64,000 nucleotides of DNA, taken from contig NZ_RJUF01000012.1 of assembly GCF_024343775.1 (NCBI RefSeq), forward strand, positions 1 through 64,000, written 5' to 3'. This stretch comes from Lacihabitans soyangensis. Lineage in GTDB: Bacteria > Bacteroidota > Bacteroidia > Cytophagales > Spirosomataceae. The position numbers were made by a program, and so were the translations under genes. Every line of letters begins with the position of its first letter. Position 1 is the first letter of the stretch. The notes under the pieces were generated by a model. It was not told the DNA's origin. It ran no database searches and worked only from the letters and a program-made list of their open reading frames with translations. Below, one piece after another: positions 9,347 through 18,825 of this stretch.

Positions 9347-9982
9347 TTATTTTATTTTTCTGGAGACAAGCAAGCCGTCTCTTATGGGTAAAAGCACATT
9401 TTTAGTTCTAGTATCGTTATGCACGTAGGCATTAAATTCTCTTAATAGTTTAGTGGTAGCGTCGTTTTTATATTGATCCGCCACCTTTCCGTCCCAAAGG
9501 ACATTGTCGCTAATTATCAGGCCCCCAACATTGAGTTTTTCAATTACCAAGTCGTAGTATTTGATATAATTTAACTTGTCGGCGTCAATAAAAACTAAAT
9601 CAAACATAGCATCTAAAGTTGGTATCACATCCAGTGCATTTCCCATTTTTAGCTCTATCTGATCAGAGAGCTCCGCCAACTCTATGTTTTTTCTAATTCT
9701 AGATTCCAGTTCCTCGTCAGCCTCAATGGTAATCAATTTGCCACCTTTTGCCAAGCCTTCTGCCAAACAAATAGCCGAGTAACCTGTATAAGCTCCTATT
9801 TCTAAGATATTTACGGGTTGCAAAATTTGCGAAATCATTGATAGTAACCTGCCTTGCAAGTGCCCTGATAACATGCGAGGTTTAAGTAAATTGGCATGGG
9901 TATCTCTACTTATTTGCCTTAATACCTCAGACTCGGGGCTGCTGTGGTCTTCACAATATTCGTTTATTTTGTCGTTTGCCAT
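9347..9982 (-). CDS. O-methyltransferase (class I, caffeoyl-CoA/catechol OMT type)
   Basis: 211 residues with the SAM-binding motif ILEIGAYTGYSAICLAEGL (about 59-77), acidic motif TIEADEE (about 85-91) and metal/catalytic region LVFIDADKLNY (about 129-139), then ISDNVLW. These features define the Mg-dependent Methyltransf_3 family. Bacterial members methylate catechols and related small molecules; the substrate here is not known. First gene of the operon running to the ATL gene. Confidence 0.88.
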   Translation of the reverse strand: MANDKINEYCEDHSSPESEVLRQISRDTHANLLKPRMLSGHLQGRLLSMISQILQPVNILEIGAYTGYSAICLAEGLAKGGKLITIEADEELESRIRKNIELAELSDQIELKMGNALDVIPTLDAMFDLVFIDADKLNYIKYYDLVIEKLNVGGLIISDNVLWDGKVADQYKNDATTKLLREFNAYVHNDTRTKNVLLPIRDGLLVSRKIK

Positions 9983-9994
9983 ATTCTCTTATTG

Positions 9995-10002
9995 CAAAAA
10001 TA
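9995..10002 (-). promoter_or_regulatory. TAnnTTTG promoter box for the OMT operon
   Basis: On the minus strand TATTTTTG, 12 bp upstream of the methyltransferase ATG. Transcription would begin only a few bases before the start codon, so the mRNA would be nearly leaderless. Confidence 0.4.
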
Positions 10003-10078
10003 AAAATATTATTTTGTAAATTCCAAATTTATTGTTAATATTATATTTTCAGAAAAAAATGAAAATTACTATTTATTA

Positions 10079-10102
10079 AAAAAGCCCCGAAAGGCTTTTT
10101 TA
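10079..10102 (-). terminator. Intrinsic terminator after infB
   Basis: On the minus strand AAAAAGCC-TTTCGG-GGCTTTTTT, directly after the infB stop: a GC stem with a T-run. Confidence 0.75.
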
Positions 10103-10109
10103 ATTTTAT

Positions 10110-13100
10110 TTAAAGTGTTCTTTTCAATTCTCTAATTTCGAAGCTTTCAATGATATCATCCACTACAATGTCGTTGAAGTTTTTGATACTTAAACCACAC
10201 TCATATCCGTTCTTAACTTCTGCCACGTCGTCTTTGAAACGTTTCAATTGAGCTATTTCACCTTCATGAACCACTATACCTTCGCGGATAATTCTTACTT
10301 TGTTGTTTCGTTTTACATAACCGTCGGTTACATAACATCCCGCAATAGTACCCACTTTACTGATTTTGAACACTTCACGAACCTGAATATTACCTGTTAC
10401 CACCTCTTCTTCTTTCGGTGCCAACATACCTTCCATGGCAGCTTTTATTTCATTGATAGCATCATAGATAATTGAATAAAGTCTGATTTCGATTTGTTCA
10501 GAGTCTGCAATTCTTCTGGCATTGTTTGAAGGACGTACTTGGAAACCAATTACGATTGCATCTGCAGCTGACGCCAGGGTTACATCAGATTCAGAAATCT
10601 GTCCAACAGCTTTGTGTACAATATTTACTTGAACTTCGTCCGTAGAAAGTTTCAATAGTGAATCAGACAAGGCTTCAACTGAACCGTCCACGTCACCTTT
10701 GACAATAACGTTGAGTTCTTTAAATGTACCTATCGCTTTTCTTCTACCGATTTCGTCCAAAGTAATGTGTTTCTTCGCTCTGATGCTCATCTCTCTGTTG
10801 AGCTGCTCACGCTTGTTGGCTATTTCACGGGCTTCTCTGTCAGATTCCATGATGTTGAACTTGTCACCAGCTTGTGGTGCTCCAGGAAGACCCAATATTT
10901 GAACTGGCTGAGACGGTCCAGCTTCTTTAACTCTCTCACCAAGAGAGTTTACCAAGGCTTTTACTCTACCGAAGTATTGGCCAGCCAACATAATATCTCC
11001 TATCTTCAGTGTTCCGTTTTCTACCAAAATAGTTGATACATAACCTCGTCCTTTATCAAGTGAGGCTTCTATTACTGTTCCAAATGATTTTCTGTTTGGA
11101 TTGGCTTTCAAATCAAGCAATTCAGCCTCTAATAAAACTTTATCAAGAAGGTCGTCTATACCCAAACCTGATTTTGCAGAAACTTCTTGCTCTTGATATT
11201 TTCCTCCCCAACTTTCTACGAGTATATTCTCTTTTGCCAAATCTTCTCTAATCTTAGCTGGATTGGCATTTGGTTTATCTATCTTATTGAATGCAAACAC
11301 AATAGGTACACCGGCGTTTTGAGCATGGTTAATGGCCTCTTTTGTTTGAGGCATCACGCTATCATCAGCAGATATAACTATAATTACAACGTCAGTTACT
11401 TTAGCACCCCTTGCCCTCATGGCCGTAAATGCTTCGTGACCTGGTGTATCCAAGAAGGTGATGGACTTGCCTTTGTTGGCTCCTTCTTTCATGGTGACGG
11501 AGTAGGCTCCAATGTGCTGTGTGATACCTCCGGCTTCTCCTGATGCTACTTTGGATCTTCTTATGTAGTCAAGTAGCGATGTTTTACCGTGGTCAACATG
11601 TCCCATAATGGTTACGATAGGAGCACGATGTATCAAATCTTCCTCTTTGTCTACTATTACCTCAGTGTCGAACGATACCTCTTCTTCTGCAGATATGAAT
11701 TCCACGTCGAAGTTGAATTCAAGGGCTATCATTTGGATAGTTTCGGCATCTAACCTTTGGTTGATTGATGCAAAAATACCCATCTTCATACAACTCGCTA
11801 TAACTTCGTTCACCGAAACGTTCATTAGAGAGGCCAACTCAGATGCCGAGATGAATTCGGTAACTTTCAATGTGCCGCTTTCTTCTAATTCTTGTTGGTC
11901 AAGTGCATCCTGGGCTTCAGCACGGTTTCTGCGTTTTTCTTTTCTATATTTCGAACCGAACTCGTTGCCTTTATTTTGCAATTTAGACATCGTGTTCTTG
12001 ATGTTGTCCTTTACATCATCTTGAGAAACCGACTCTTTTCTGTTTCCACCTTTTTTGAAGTCTTTTTTACCTCCTATGCTACCGCCGCCTCCTTGATTTT
12101 GATTTGGAGTAGGACTCGGCTTCTCAGTATTTGAACCACCCGTAAACGGTGGTTTCGCACCACCTGTGTTTGGGTTTTGAGGTGAATTTGGTGTATTAAG
12201 TCTGTTCGGACCAACCGCTTTGGGGTCTTTTCTGAAGTTTTCGAAATTCGACTTCGTCGTATCACCTACTTTTTCACCTCCTACTATTACTCTTTTTCTC
12301 TTGCGTTTTTGTTTCAGTTCTTCTTTGGTAAGCGGCTTACGCTCAACTGGAAGTTCGATTTTTCCAAGAACCTTCAATCCTTGTAGTTTATCACCTTGTG
12401 CCTTAATAAGTTTTGGAGGAAGTATTTCTTCTATTTCATCCTCTTCTACTACTTTTTTGGCTTTAGGAGTTTCCTCTTCTTCCACAAATACCTCTGCAAT
12501 GATCTCAGCGAGTACCGGTTCTTTCGGCTCAAGTTTTACTTCCACTTTAGGTTGTTCAACTGCCGGTTCAACCTGCCGTTCTTCTTTGGGAGCAACAATT
12601 TCTTGAACTGCCTCAACAGGTTTCGGAGTTTCTTTAGGTTTTTCCTCAACAACTGGAGCAGGTTTCTCTTCTACAACTACTGGGGTAACTACTATTGGCT
12701 CAGTTTTAACCACTGGCGTAACCACCACAGGCTCAGGAATCGGCTCAGGTTTCGGTGCTTCTTTCGGCACTTCTGGAACTGCGTCTATTGGAACAATCTT
12801 GGCTGGTCCTTTGCTATTCAGGTCTATTTTGCCAAGAACTTTTGGCCCTTGCAGATTATGTTCTATCTTAATGATCTCAGGCTCTGCTGGTTCTTCTCTA
12901 AAATACAGGATTTCGTCATTCGAACGAGCCGGCGACGAAGTTTCTGCGGATGAACTTGACGACGAACCGCCTCCCATATCTCCTAGAAGCTCAGGGGAAT
13001 GCAGTTCTTTTGATAAAACCTCAAGTAAGTCAAATGAAAGTTTGGCGTTGGGATTATTATCAATACGATGCCCTTTTGAGCTCAGAATCTCAATAATGGT

Positions 13101-13163
13101 AATTGTACCTACGTTAAGTTTCTTGGCCGCTTGGCTAAGTCGCATCATTTTTTCTTCTGCCAT
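10110..13163 (-). CDS. infB: Translation initiation factor IF-2
   Basis: 1017 residues. A small N-terminal IF2_N helix bundle (about 5-55) is followed by a long Pro/Glu/Lys/Val-rich low-complexity linker (about 60-410), a second IF2_N-like segment near 440-490, then the GTPase domain with G1 [10 protein letters not shown]3 DTPGHEAF and G4 NKID, and the beta-barrel/C2 domains that bind fMet-tRNA. The long charged linker is usual for Bacteroidota IF-2. Third gene of rimP-nusA-infB, 60 bp after nusA. Many antisense open frames across this gene are shadows of the repetitive linker. Confidence 0.97.
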   Translation of the reverse strand: MAEEKMMRLSQAAKKLNVGTITIIEILSSKGHRIDNNPNAKLSFDLLEVLSKELHSPELLGDMGGGSSSSSSAETSSPARSNDEILYFREEPAEPEIIKIEHNLQGPKVLGKIDLNSKGPAKIVPIDAVPEVPKEAPKPEPIPEPVVVTPVVKTEPIVVTPVVVEEKPAPVVEEKPKETPKPVEAVQEIVAPKEERQVEPAVEQPKVEVKLEPKEPVLAEIIAEVFVEEEETPKAKKVVEEDEIEEILPPKLIKAQGDKLQGLKVLGKIELPVERKPLTKEELKQKRKRKRVIVGGEKVGDTTKSNFENFRKDPKAVGPNRLNTPNSPQNPNTGGAKPPFTGGSNTEKPSPTPNQNQGGGGSIGGKKDFKKGGNRKESVSQDDVKDNIKNTMSKLQNKGNEFGSKYRKEKRRNRAEAQDALDQQELEESGTLKVTEFISASELASLMNVSVNEVIASCMKMGIFASINQRLDAETIQMIALEFNFDVEFISAEEEVSFDTEVIVDKEEDLIHRAPIVTIMGHVDHGKTSLLDYIRRSKVASGEAGGITQHIGAYSVTMKEGANKGKSITFLDTPGHEAFTAMRARGAKVTDVVIIVISADDSVMPQTKEAINHAQNAGVPIVFAFNKIDKPNANPAKIREDLAKENILVESWGGKYQEQEVSAKSGLGIDDLLDKVLLEAELLDLKANPNRKSFGTVIEASLDKGRGYVSTILVENGTLKIGDIMLAGQYFGRVKALVNSLGERVKEAGPSQPVQILGLPGAPQAGDKFNIMESDREAREIANKREQLNREMSIRAKKHITLDEIGRRKAIGTFKELNVIVKGDVDGSVEALSDSLLKLSTDEVQVNIVHKAVGQISESDVTLASAADAIVIGFQVRPSNNARRIADSEQIEIRLYSIIYDAINEIKAAMEGMLAPKEEEVVTGNIQVREVFKISKVGTIAGCYVTDGYVKRNNKVRIIREGIVVHEGEIAQLKRFKDDVAEVKNGYECGLSIKNFNDIVVDDIIESFEIRELKRTL

Positions 13164-13223
13164 AAATTTTTCTTAAATTTTATAATAACAATTGTAATTT
13201 GTTGTGTTTTAGTCTTCTACATA

Positions 13224-14468
13224 TCAATCGAATTCTTTTCTGAGAATATCCAATACTTCGTCAACAGTTTCTTCTTCGAGTTCTGTTCTTCTTACTAGGT
13301 CGGCTTTTCCAATGGTCAATACAGACTTAGCTGTATCGAGGCCAATCTTTCTGAATTCTAACAATATCCACTCGTCTATCTCATCTGTGAATTCCATCAA
13401 ATCAACATCTTCTTCTTCTACAACACCTTCGATGTCTCTGAAAACGTCAATTTCTAATCCAATTAATTTCGAGGCTAGTTTAATGTTTAATCCACCTTTA
13501 CCAATGGCCAGCGAAACTTGATCTGGTTTTAAGAAAACCGAAACTCTCTCGTTATTTTCGTTAATTCTGATGTTGCTAATTTTTGCAGGGCTTAATGCTC
13601 TTGAAATCAATAAATTAGTGTTATCGGTCCACTGAATGACGTCAATGTTTTCGTTTTCCAATTCTCTCACTATCGAGTGAATTCTCGAACCTTTCATGCC
13701 CACACAAGCACCTACTGGATCTATTCTATCATCAAAAGATTCAACGGCCACTTTTGCTCTTTCGCCCGGCTCTCTAACAATTTTACGAATTGAGATTACG
13801 CCGTCTTGGATCTCTGGAATTTCTAACTCGAACAAACGCTCCAAGAAAACTGGAGAAGTTCTTGAAAGTGTAAGTTTAGGGTTTCCGTTGTTTATTTCTA
13901 CTTTGTGAATGATTGCTCTTATGCTGGTTCCTTTACGGAATCTGTCTTTTGGTATTTGTTCGCCTTTCGGAAGAGAAAGCTCGTTGCCTTCTTCGTCCAT
14001 ACAGATAACTTCTTTACCCAAAATCTGGTAAACGTCAACCGTTACCAACTCGCCAACTTGGTCTTTGTACTGATCAAAAAGCATTTCTTTTTCAAGATCT
14101 TTTACTTTTTGAATCAAAGTCTGACGGGCGGTTTGAACAATTCTTCTACCGAAATCTTCTATTTTTACTTCTTCAGCCACTTCTTCGCCAATTTCGAAGT
14201 CAGGCTCAATTTTCTTTGCTTCTGAAAGAGGAATTTTATCTGTATCCCAAATGTCTTCTGAGTTATCGTCAACAATTTCTCTTGTTCTCCACATCTCCAA
14301 GTCACCACTTTCGGCGTTTAGAATGATGTCAAAGTTGTGATCGTCGCCATAAGCCTTACGTATCATGGTTCTTAGCACATCCTCAAGGATGGCTATCATG
14401 GTTGGCCTGTCGATGTTTTTTTCTCTTGCAAACTCAGCAAACGATTCAATTAAATCTCCACTATGCAT
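13224..14468 (-). CDS. nusA: Transcription termination/antitermination factor NusA
   Basis: 414 residues: N-terminal RNAP-binding domain (about 1-125), S1 domain (about 130-200), KH1/KH2 domains (about 225-345, with GACVGMKGSRI and AIGKGGLNIKLA). Only a short C-terminal segment follows, as in other Bacteroidota that lack the E. coli AR repeats. It binds RNA polymerase and nascent RNA to modulate pausing and termination. Located 13 bp after rimP. NusA may act on its own leader hairpin at 14971-14994 (inference). Confidence 0.96.
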   Translation of the reverse strand: MHSGDLIESFAEFAREKNIDRPTMIAILEDVLRTMIRKAYGDDHNFDIILNAESGDLEMWRTREIVDDNSEDIWDTDKIPLSEAKKIEPDFEIGEEVAEEVKIEDFGRRIVQTARQTLIQKVKDLEKEMLFDQYKDQVGELVTVDVYQILGKEVICMDEEGNELSLPKGEQIPKDRFRKGTSIRAIIHKVEINNGNPKLTLSRTSPVFLERLFELEIPEIQDGVISIRKIVREPGERAKVAVESFDDRIDPVGACVGMKGSRIHSIVRELENENIDVIQWTDNTNLLISRALSPAKISNIRINENNERVSVFLKPDQVSLAIGKGGLNIKLASKLIGLEIDVFRDIEGVVEEEDVDLMEFTDEIDEWILLEFRKIGLDTAKSVLTIGKADLVRRTELEEETVDEVLDILRKEFD

Positions 14469-14481
14469 ACGTGTCTATGTT

Positions 14482-14937
14482 TTATTTAAATGAAATGACA
14501 ACTTTGGCTTCTTTGATGTTCTCTATCAAGAAAGTTACCGCTTCAGGTTTTATTTTCTTTTTCGCTTCGGGTTCTATTGTAATTTTACCTTCTGATACTT
14601 GTGCAAGGGTTCCTTTGATCTCGCTTAAGTCCTCTAAGGTTACCTTTAAGGTTCGACCGATGTTTTTGGTATATTGTCTCTCAAACTTCAGTGGACTGTC
14701 CGCTCCAGGTGATGACACTTCTAAAACAAACGCCACATCAATAATTTCCTCTAACTCAGCTCCAAGTTTACGACTCACCTCACCACACTCATCTATAGAA
14801 ATGCCCTCATCAGAATCAATATATACAGTTATTTTTTTTCTGATTTTGGAGTCGGAAACAACAACATCGACCAAGTAATAATCCGTGGAGGATATTATTT
14901 CGTCTAAAAATTTAATTACTGCTTCTCTGAGAGCCAT
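14482..14937 (-). CDS. rimP: Ribosome maturation factor RimP
   Basis: 151 residues with the N-terminal RimP domain (DVVVSDSKIRKKITVYIDSDEGISIDEC then FVLEVSSPGADSPL) and a C-terminal Sm-like barrel (about 85-150). It acts in 30S subunit maturation. First gene of the conserved rimP-nusA-infB operon. Confidence 0.95.
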   Translation of the reverse strand: MALREAVIKFLDEIISSTDYYLVDVVVSDSKIRKKITVYIDSDEGISIDECGEVSRKLGAELEEIIDVAFVLEVSSPGADSPLKFERQYTKNIGRTLKVTLEDLSEIKGTLAQVSEGKITIEPEAKKKIKPEAVTFLIENIKEAKVVISFK

Positions 14938-14970
14938 CTAAAAACCTACAAATCTATAATGATTACCAAC

Positions 14971-14994
14971 AAAAAAGGAGGTTTTATACCCCCT
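14971..14994 (-). terminator. Leader terminator (attenuator candidate) ahead of rimP-nusA-infB
   Basis: On the minus strand AGGGGGT (14994-14988), loop ATAAA, ACCTCCT (14982-14976), then TTTTT (14975-14971). The stem is 7 bp including one G-U pair. No minus-strand gene lies upstream that would need a terminator; the next gene upstream is divergent. The hairpin sits between the probable promoter (15012-15019) and the rimP start, as an attenuator would. Confidence 0.6.
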
Positions 14995-15011
14995 GATTCT
15001 TCTTTTCGATG

Positions 15012-15019
15012 CAAAATTA
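15012..15019 (-). promoter_or_regulatory. TAnnTTTG promoter box of rimP-nusA-infB
   Basis: On the minus strand TAATTTTG, 75 bp upstream of the rimP ATG. Transcription would start near 15005, about 10 nt before the leader terminator hairpin. Confidence 0.5.
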
Positions 15020-15336
15020 GTCTATTTTTTGGTAAATTCCATATATTATTTAAAAAAAACAATTTAAAATATCGCTTTTGTTTTGAAGTATTTATGAAAT
15101 TCCAAATGGTGTTTTTTGGGTTTTTGAGGGGAGGTACTTTTGATTTATTTGAAAAGGTGTATTCTCAACTTAATATAGTTTGTTTGGATGTAATACTTTG
15201 TTCTTTTGGGTTACTAATTCAAGAAATTGGCTATTATCGATTAGCCACTGCCTCAAAATATGCGTTTTTGTAGCTCTGCCTTTCCTATTTTGACACAGAT
15301 TGGCTATAATTGCAGTACTATTAATTATTTTGCTTA
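15020..15336. other. Intergenic region between divergent rimP and EEP genes
   Basis: About 320 bp beyond the rimP promoter box. An open frame on the plus strand (14959-15273) crosses the rimP promoter and leader and does not look like a protein. No RNA gene or repeat is recognised. Confidence 0.5.
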
Positions 15337-16428
15337 TTGGGCCTACTCAATTTCATTAAAAAATTCTTTTTTTTGATCAATATCGCCTTTGGTCTGTATT
15401 CGCTTTTGGTATATCAGTTGGTTTTATCAGCGGATATTAGGCATTGGCTTGGAGGTTTTTTAATGCTCACTTTCCCATTAGTACTAGTAGGACACTTGTT
15501 CTTTATGTTGATTTGGGTTTTGGGTAAGTCACCCAAAGCCTTGCTTTCATTGTTTATGTTGTTGATTACCTATTCTATTTTTGATAGAACCTTGAAAATC
15601 AATCCACCTGATATAAAACCCAATCCACCATTTTCGTTTTCGTTGCTAAGTTATAATTTAATGTATGGCAATTATCATCAGTTCGTGTCTGAAGAAAACC
15701 AAGAAACGGCCAAAGGTCTTTCCAATCTTATGGACACGCTAACGGCTGATATTAAGTGTTTTCAGGAAATGTATAACACCGAAAAGTATCATGAGTTTGA
15801 CCTTTTGAGGAGGATTTCAAGGCGAAATGCCTATTATGTTTACATGCACTCCAACACAGACAATAACCAAGGTCAGGGAGCCATTGGCTTGGCTATTTTT
15901 AGTAGATTTCCGATAATTTCGAAAAAAGAGCTGTACTGGCCACCGAACAATAATGGTATGCTTTCGGCCGATATTGTTATCGGAAAGGATACCGTGCGGG
16001 TTATTAATGCCCAATTGAAGTCGATGGGTATAAGAGTGCAAAGGATTTTGAGAAAGGATAACAAAATTGATAAAGAAGAGACCCGAAATGTTCTTAGTAA
16101 GCTCAAGGGAGGTTTTGAAGATAGGGGCTTGCAGGTGAATTTGCTTGAAAATTGGATTGAAGAAAGTCCATATCCAGTGATTTTGGCCGGAGACTTTAAT
16201 GAGTTGCCTTATGGTTATGCTTATGGTAGAATCAGAAAAAAGCTCAACAACGCCTTTGAGGAAACTGGTTTTGGTTTTGGGTTTACTTATCACAAGGTCT
16301 TGAGTTTTTTGAGGATAGATAACCAGTTTTTTGATGATAAGAAAATTGAAAACATTGATTTTCTGACCATGTCAAACGTCCCTTTTTCTGATCATTATCC
16401 TATAAAAGCTTGGTATTTGATGAAGTAA
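15337..16428 (+). CDS. Endonuclease/exonuclease/phosphatase family protein with membrane anchor
   Basis: 363 residues. Two or three transmembrane helices occupy about 5-85, then a short linker and an EEP (AP-endonuclease-like) domain about 95-360. Visible EEP motifs are LLSYNLMYGN, IKCFQEMYN (metal-binding Glu), GDFNELPYG (Asp and Asn) and the final SDHYPI (catalytic Asp-His). The substrate could be DNA/RNA or a phospholipid; the membrane anchor facing outward favours an exported or lipid substrate, but this is inference. The likely start is TTG 15337. It is followed 11 bp later by a DUF1624 membrane protein gene. Confidence 0.82.
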   Translation: MGLLNFIKKFFFLINIAFGLYSLLVYQLVLSADIRHWLGGFLMLTFPLVLVGHLFFMLIWVLGKSPKALLSLFMLLITYSIFDRTLKINPPDIKPNPPFSFSLLSYNLMYGNYHQFVSEENQETAKGLSNLMDTLTADIKCFQEMYNTEKYHEFDLLRRISRRNAYYVYMHSNTDNNQGQGAIGLAIFSRFPIISKKELYWPPNNNGMLSADIVIGKDTVRVINAQLKSMGIRVQRILRKDNKIDKEETRNVLSKLKGGFEDRGLQVNLLENWIEESPYPVILAGDFNELPYGYAYGRIRKKLNNAFEETGFGFGFTYHKVLSFLRIDNQFFDDKKIENIDFLTMSNVPFSDHYPIKAWYLMK

Positions 16429-16439
16429 AATCCTTTTTT

Positions 16440-17591
16440 ATGAAAAGAATTCAAAGTATAGATTTTGCTCGTGGTTTGGTGATGGTCATTATGGCCTTAG
16501 ATCATGTGAGAGATTTAATGCATACTGATGCTTTTACACAAGATCCGACAGATCTTAATACCACAACGCCTATTTTGTTTTTCACCAGATGGATCACCCA
16601 TCTTTGTGCTCCTACTTTTGTATTTTTGTCGGGAGTTTCGGTTTTTATGTCGTTAGAGTCAAGTAAAAATTTGGTTGAAGTCCGAAGTTTTTTGCTCAAA
16701 CGCGGTTTGTGGCTTCTGTTTTTAGAAGTGACTGTTGTGAATTTTGGGATATGGTTTGATGTTCATTTTCAGACCATTATGTTTCAAGTAATTGGAGCCA
16801 TTGGTTTTGGGTTTATTGTAATTGGTTTTTTGCTCAAGTTTTCAACCTCAGGCATTGGTAGAGTAGGATTTTTTCTTTTGCTACTCTATCCTTTGTTGGC
16901 CTTAGTTCCGTTTTCTGATGGCATCCGGAACTCCTTAGGAATATTGTTTTTCCCGGCACTAATTCCTGTCGGAGCAAAATTTACCTTTTTTATGTCTTAC
17001 CCTCCCATACCTTGGTTGGCCATAATGATGCTTGGCTTTGGTTTTGGTCCTATGTTTCTGGATAAAAGTAGTAAATCGCTTTTTCTGAAATATGGGCTGA
17101 TTTCACTGGGATTGTTTTCGGTAGTGAGACTAGTCAATATTTATGGTGATCCTGCCCTTTGGTCTGTTCAAAAGAACACCATGTATACTTTATTGTCGTT
17201 TTTAAATGTTTCAAAATACCCACCTTCGCCATTGTATGTGTTTGTTACTTTGGGTGTAATTTTCTTGAAAATGTGGTGGGCAGAGGGACGGAATAACAAA
17301 CTGATTGAAATAATGAAAGTGTATGGCAAAGTTCCGCTTTTCTATTATTTGATTCATTGGTACGTGGTTCACCTCACCATGTTTGCTATTGTTTTTGTCA
17401 AAGGTTATAAAGTCTCGGACTTGGTCTTTGGACCGTTTAAGTTTGGTAGGCCTGAATCGGGCGGAGGTGTTTCATTGTCTTACGTTTACCTAATTTGGCT
17501 TGTTATAGTGATTTTGATGTATCCTTTGTGTAAATGGTATGGTACTTATAAAGAGGCCAATAAGTCTAAAACTTGGTTGCGGTATTTATAA
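16440..17591 (+). CDS. DUF1624 / HGSNAT-like multispanning membrane protein
   Basis: 383 residues from ATG 16440 (MKRIQSIDFARGLVMVIMALDHVRD). About ten hydrophobic segments are present. The N-terminal signature with the DHVRD histidine is typical of the heparan-alpha-glucosaminide N-acetyltransferase catalytic-like family (DUF1624, PF07786), probable transmembrane acyltransferases. An upstream in-frame GTG/ATG would overlap the EEP gene and is not needed. Co-transcription with the EEP gene is likely. Substrate unknown. Confidence 0.82.
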   Translation: MKRIQSIDFARGLVMVIMALDHVRDLMHTDAFTQDPTDLNTTTPILFFTRWITHLCAPTFVFLSGVSVFMSLESSKNLVEVRSFLLKRGLWLLFLEVTVVNFGIWFDVHFQTIMFQVIGAIGFGFIVIGFLLKFSTSGIGRVGFFLLLLYPLLALVPFSDGIRNSLGILFFPALIPVGAKFTFFMSYPPIPWLAIMMLGFGFGPMFLDKSSKSLFLKYGLISLGLFSVVRLVNIYGDPALWSVQKNTMYTLLSFLNVSKYPPSPLYVFVTLGVIFLKMWWAEGRNNKLIEIMKVYGKVPLFYYLIHWYVVHLTMFAIVFVKGYKVSDLVFGPFKFGRPESGGGVSLSYVYLIWLVIVILMYPLCKWYGTYKEANKSKTWLRYL

Positions 17592-17629
17592 AAAATGAGC
17601 ATCTTTTACTTAAAGAATGCTCATTTTTT
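17591..17629. terminator. Bidirectional intrinsic terminator
   Basis: AAAAATGAGCAT (17591-17602) and ATGCTCATTTTTT (17617-17629) form a stem between two convergent genes, with A- and T-runs on both flanks. Confidence 0.8.
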
Positions 17630-17654
17630 AGCTAGCTTACAATTATTAAAAAAA

Positions 17655-18752
17655 CTAGTTCATCACAATCTTGACTTCCTTTCCGGTAATCGCCGCCTTT
17701 TTTATTGCGTCTATAATTATCATGTCTTTTAGTCCTTCTTCACCTGGTGTTAAAACAGGTTTATTGTTCAAAATGGCAACCGCAAAGCCATCCATTTGAT
17801 AAGCTTGGTGATGAACTATCGGGAAATCCATTGGGCCTTTGGAGGTCGTACCTTTTAGCGGACCGTAATCGTAGGCTGGCGACATACTCAAACTACCTTT
17901 TTCATAATGAATCGATAATTCGTGGGCGTTTGTAGTATAAGAACTCATTCCACTTGCTATAGCTCCACTTGGGAATTTCAATTGCCACAAAATAGTTTCT
18001 TCAATGTCTCTGTAAACCTCTGGTTCGGTTTTTATGGCCTGAGCGGTTACCGAAATCGGTTCTTCCCCTGTAGCATAACGGCTAGCATTGATACAGTAAA
18101 TACCTACATCCATTAATGCACCACCACCCGACCATTTGTTGTTCATTCGCCAAGCATTGAGGTCACGGTTTCTCCAAGCAAACTTGGTTTCGATAAACTT
18201 TGGCTTTCCAAAATCTTTGTCTTTGGCTAGTCGCATAACTTCATTGGTAAATGGCTCATAATGAAGTCTATATCCTACACCAAGCTTTACGTTTTTGCTT
18301 TTGCAATAGGCAATCATCTCACGTGCTTGTTTGGCATCCATCGACATCGGTTTTTCTGTAATGACGTGCTTGCCGGCTTTTGCGGTACGCATCACGTATT
18401 CGGCATGCATAGAATTGGGTAAAACCACATACACTACATCTATATCTGGATTGTTGGCAATGGTATCGAAATTTTGATAATTATAAATGTTTTTGTCGGC
18501 CAAATTGTATTTTTCTTTCCATTTGGCGGCTTTTTCCGGCGAGCCTGTAACGATGCCTACTAGTTCACAGTTTTTAGACTGAGAAAGACCGGGAGCCAAC
18601 TGATTAGTGGCATAACTTCCTAATCCACAAAGAACTACTCGAAGTTTTCGGTCAGTGGTAATAGGGTAGGCCTGTAGGTTTTGAGCAGCCAAAGGTACCA
18701 AAACACCTGAAGCGGCCAAGTTTCTTAAAAAATCACGTCTTGAGTTTTTCAT
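17655..18752 (-). CDS. Tat-exported Gfo/Idh/MocA family oxidoreductase
   Basis: 365 residues. A twin-arginine signal (NSRRDFLRNLAASG, about 3-16) precedes a Rossmann NAD(P)-binding domain (CGLGSYATNQLAPG, about 42-55) and the family EKPMS motif (about 134-138), then the alpha/beta substrate domain. Secreted Gfo/Idh/MocA proteins act on sugars or glycosides with a tightly bound NAD(P). The substrate is unknown. The Tat route matches tatA encoded at 27077-27277. A second, cytosolic-looking member is at 37917-38984. Confidence 0.88.
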   Translation of the reverse strand: MKNSRRDFLRNLAASGVLVPLAAQNLQAYPITTDRKLRVVLCGLGSYATNQLAPGLSQSKNCELVGIVTGSPEKAAKWKEKYNLADKNIYNYQNFDTIANNPDIDVVYVVLPNSMHAEYVMRTAKAGKHVITEKPMSMDAKQAREMIAYCKSKNVKLGVGYRLHYEPFTNEVMRLAKDKDFGKPKFIETKFAWRNRDLNAWRMNNKWSGGGALMDVGIYCINASRYATGEEPISVTAQAIKTEPEVYRDIEETILWQLKFPSGAIASGMSSYTTNAHELSIHYEKGSLSMSPAYDYGPLKGTTSKGPMDFPIVHHQAYQMDGFAVAILNNKPVLTPGEEGLKDMIIIDAIKKAAITGKEVKIVMN

Positions 18753-18825
18753 TCTTTATTTGAAGGGTTGAAATAATAAACTAAAATTATGAAAAATAAA
18801 TCATAACAACATGCTTTATCCCTGT

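Noticed and set aside
12396-12953. Long antisense frame inside infB (185 codons) and several others there
   Set aside because: They are shadows of the low-complexity Pro/Glu/Lys linker of IF-2.
14959-15273. Open reading frame of 104 codons on the plus strand between rimP and the EEP gene
   Set aside because: It covers the rimP promoter and leader terminator, its composition is that of random AT-rich sequence, and no domain or start signal is seen.
16410-16439. Upstream start for the DUF1624 protein
   Set aside because: It would overlap the EEP gene and add ten residues before the conserved N-terminal KRIQSIDFARG motif; ATG 16440 fits the family.
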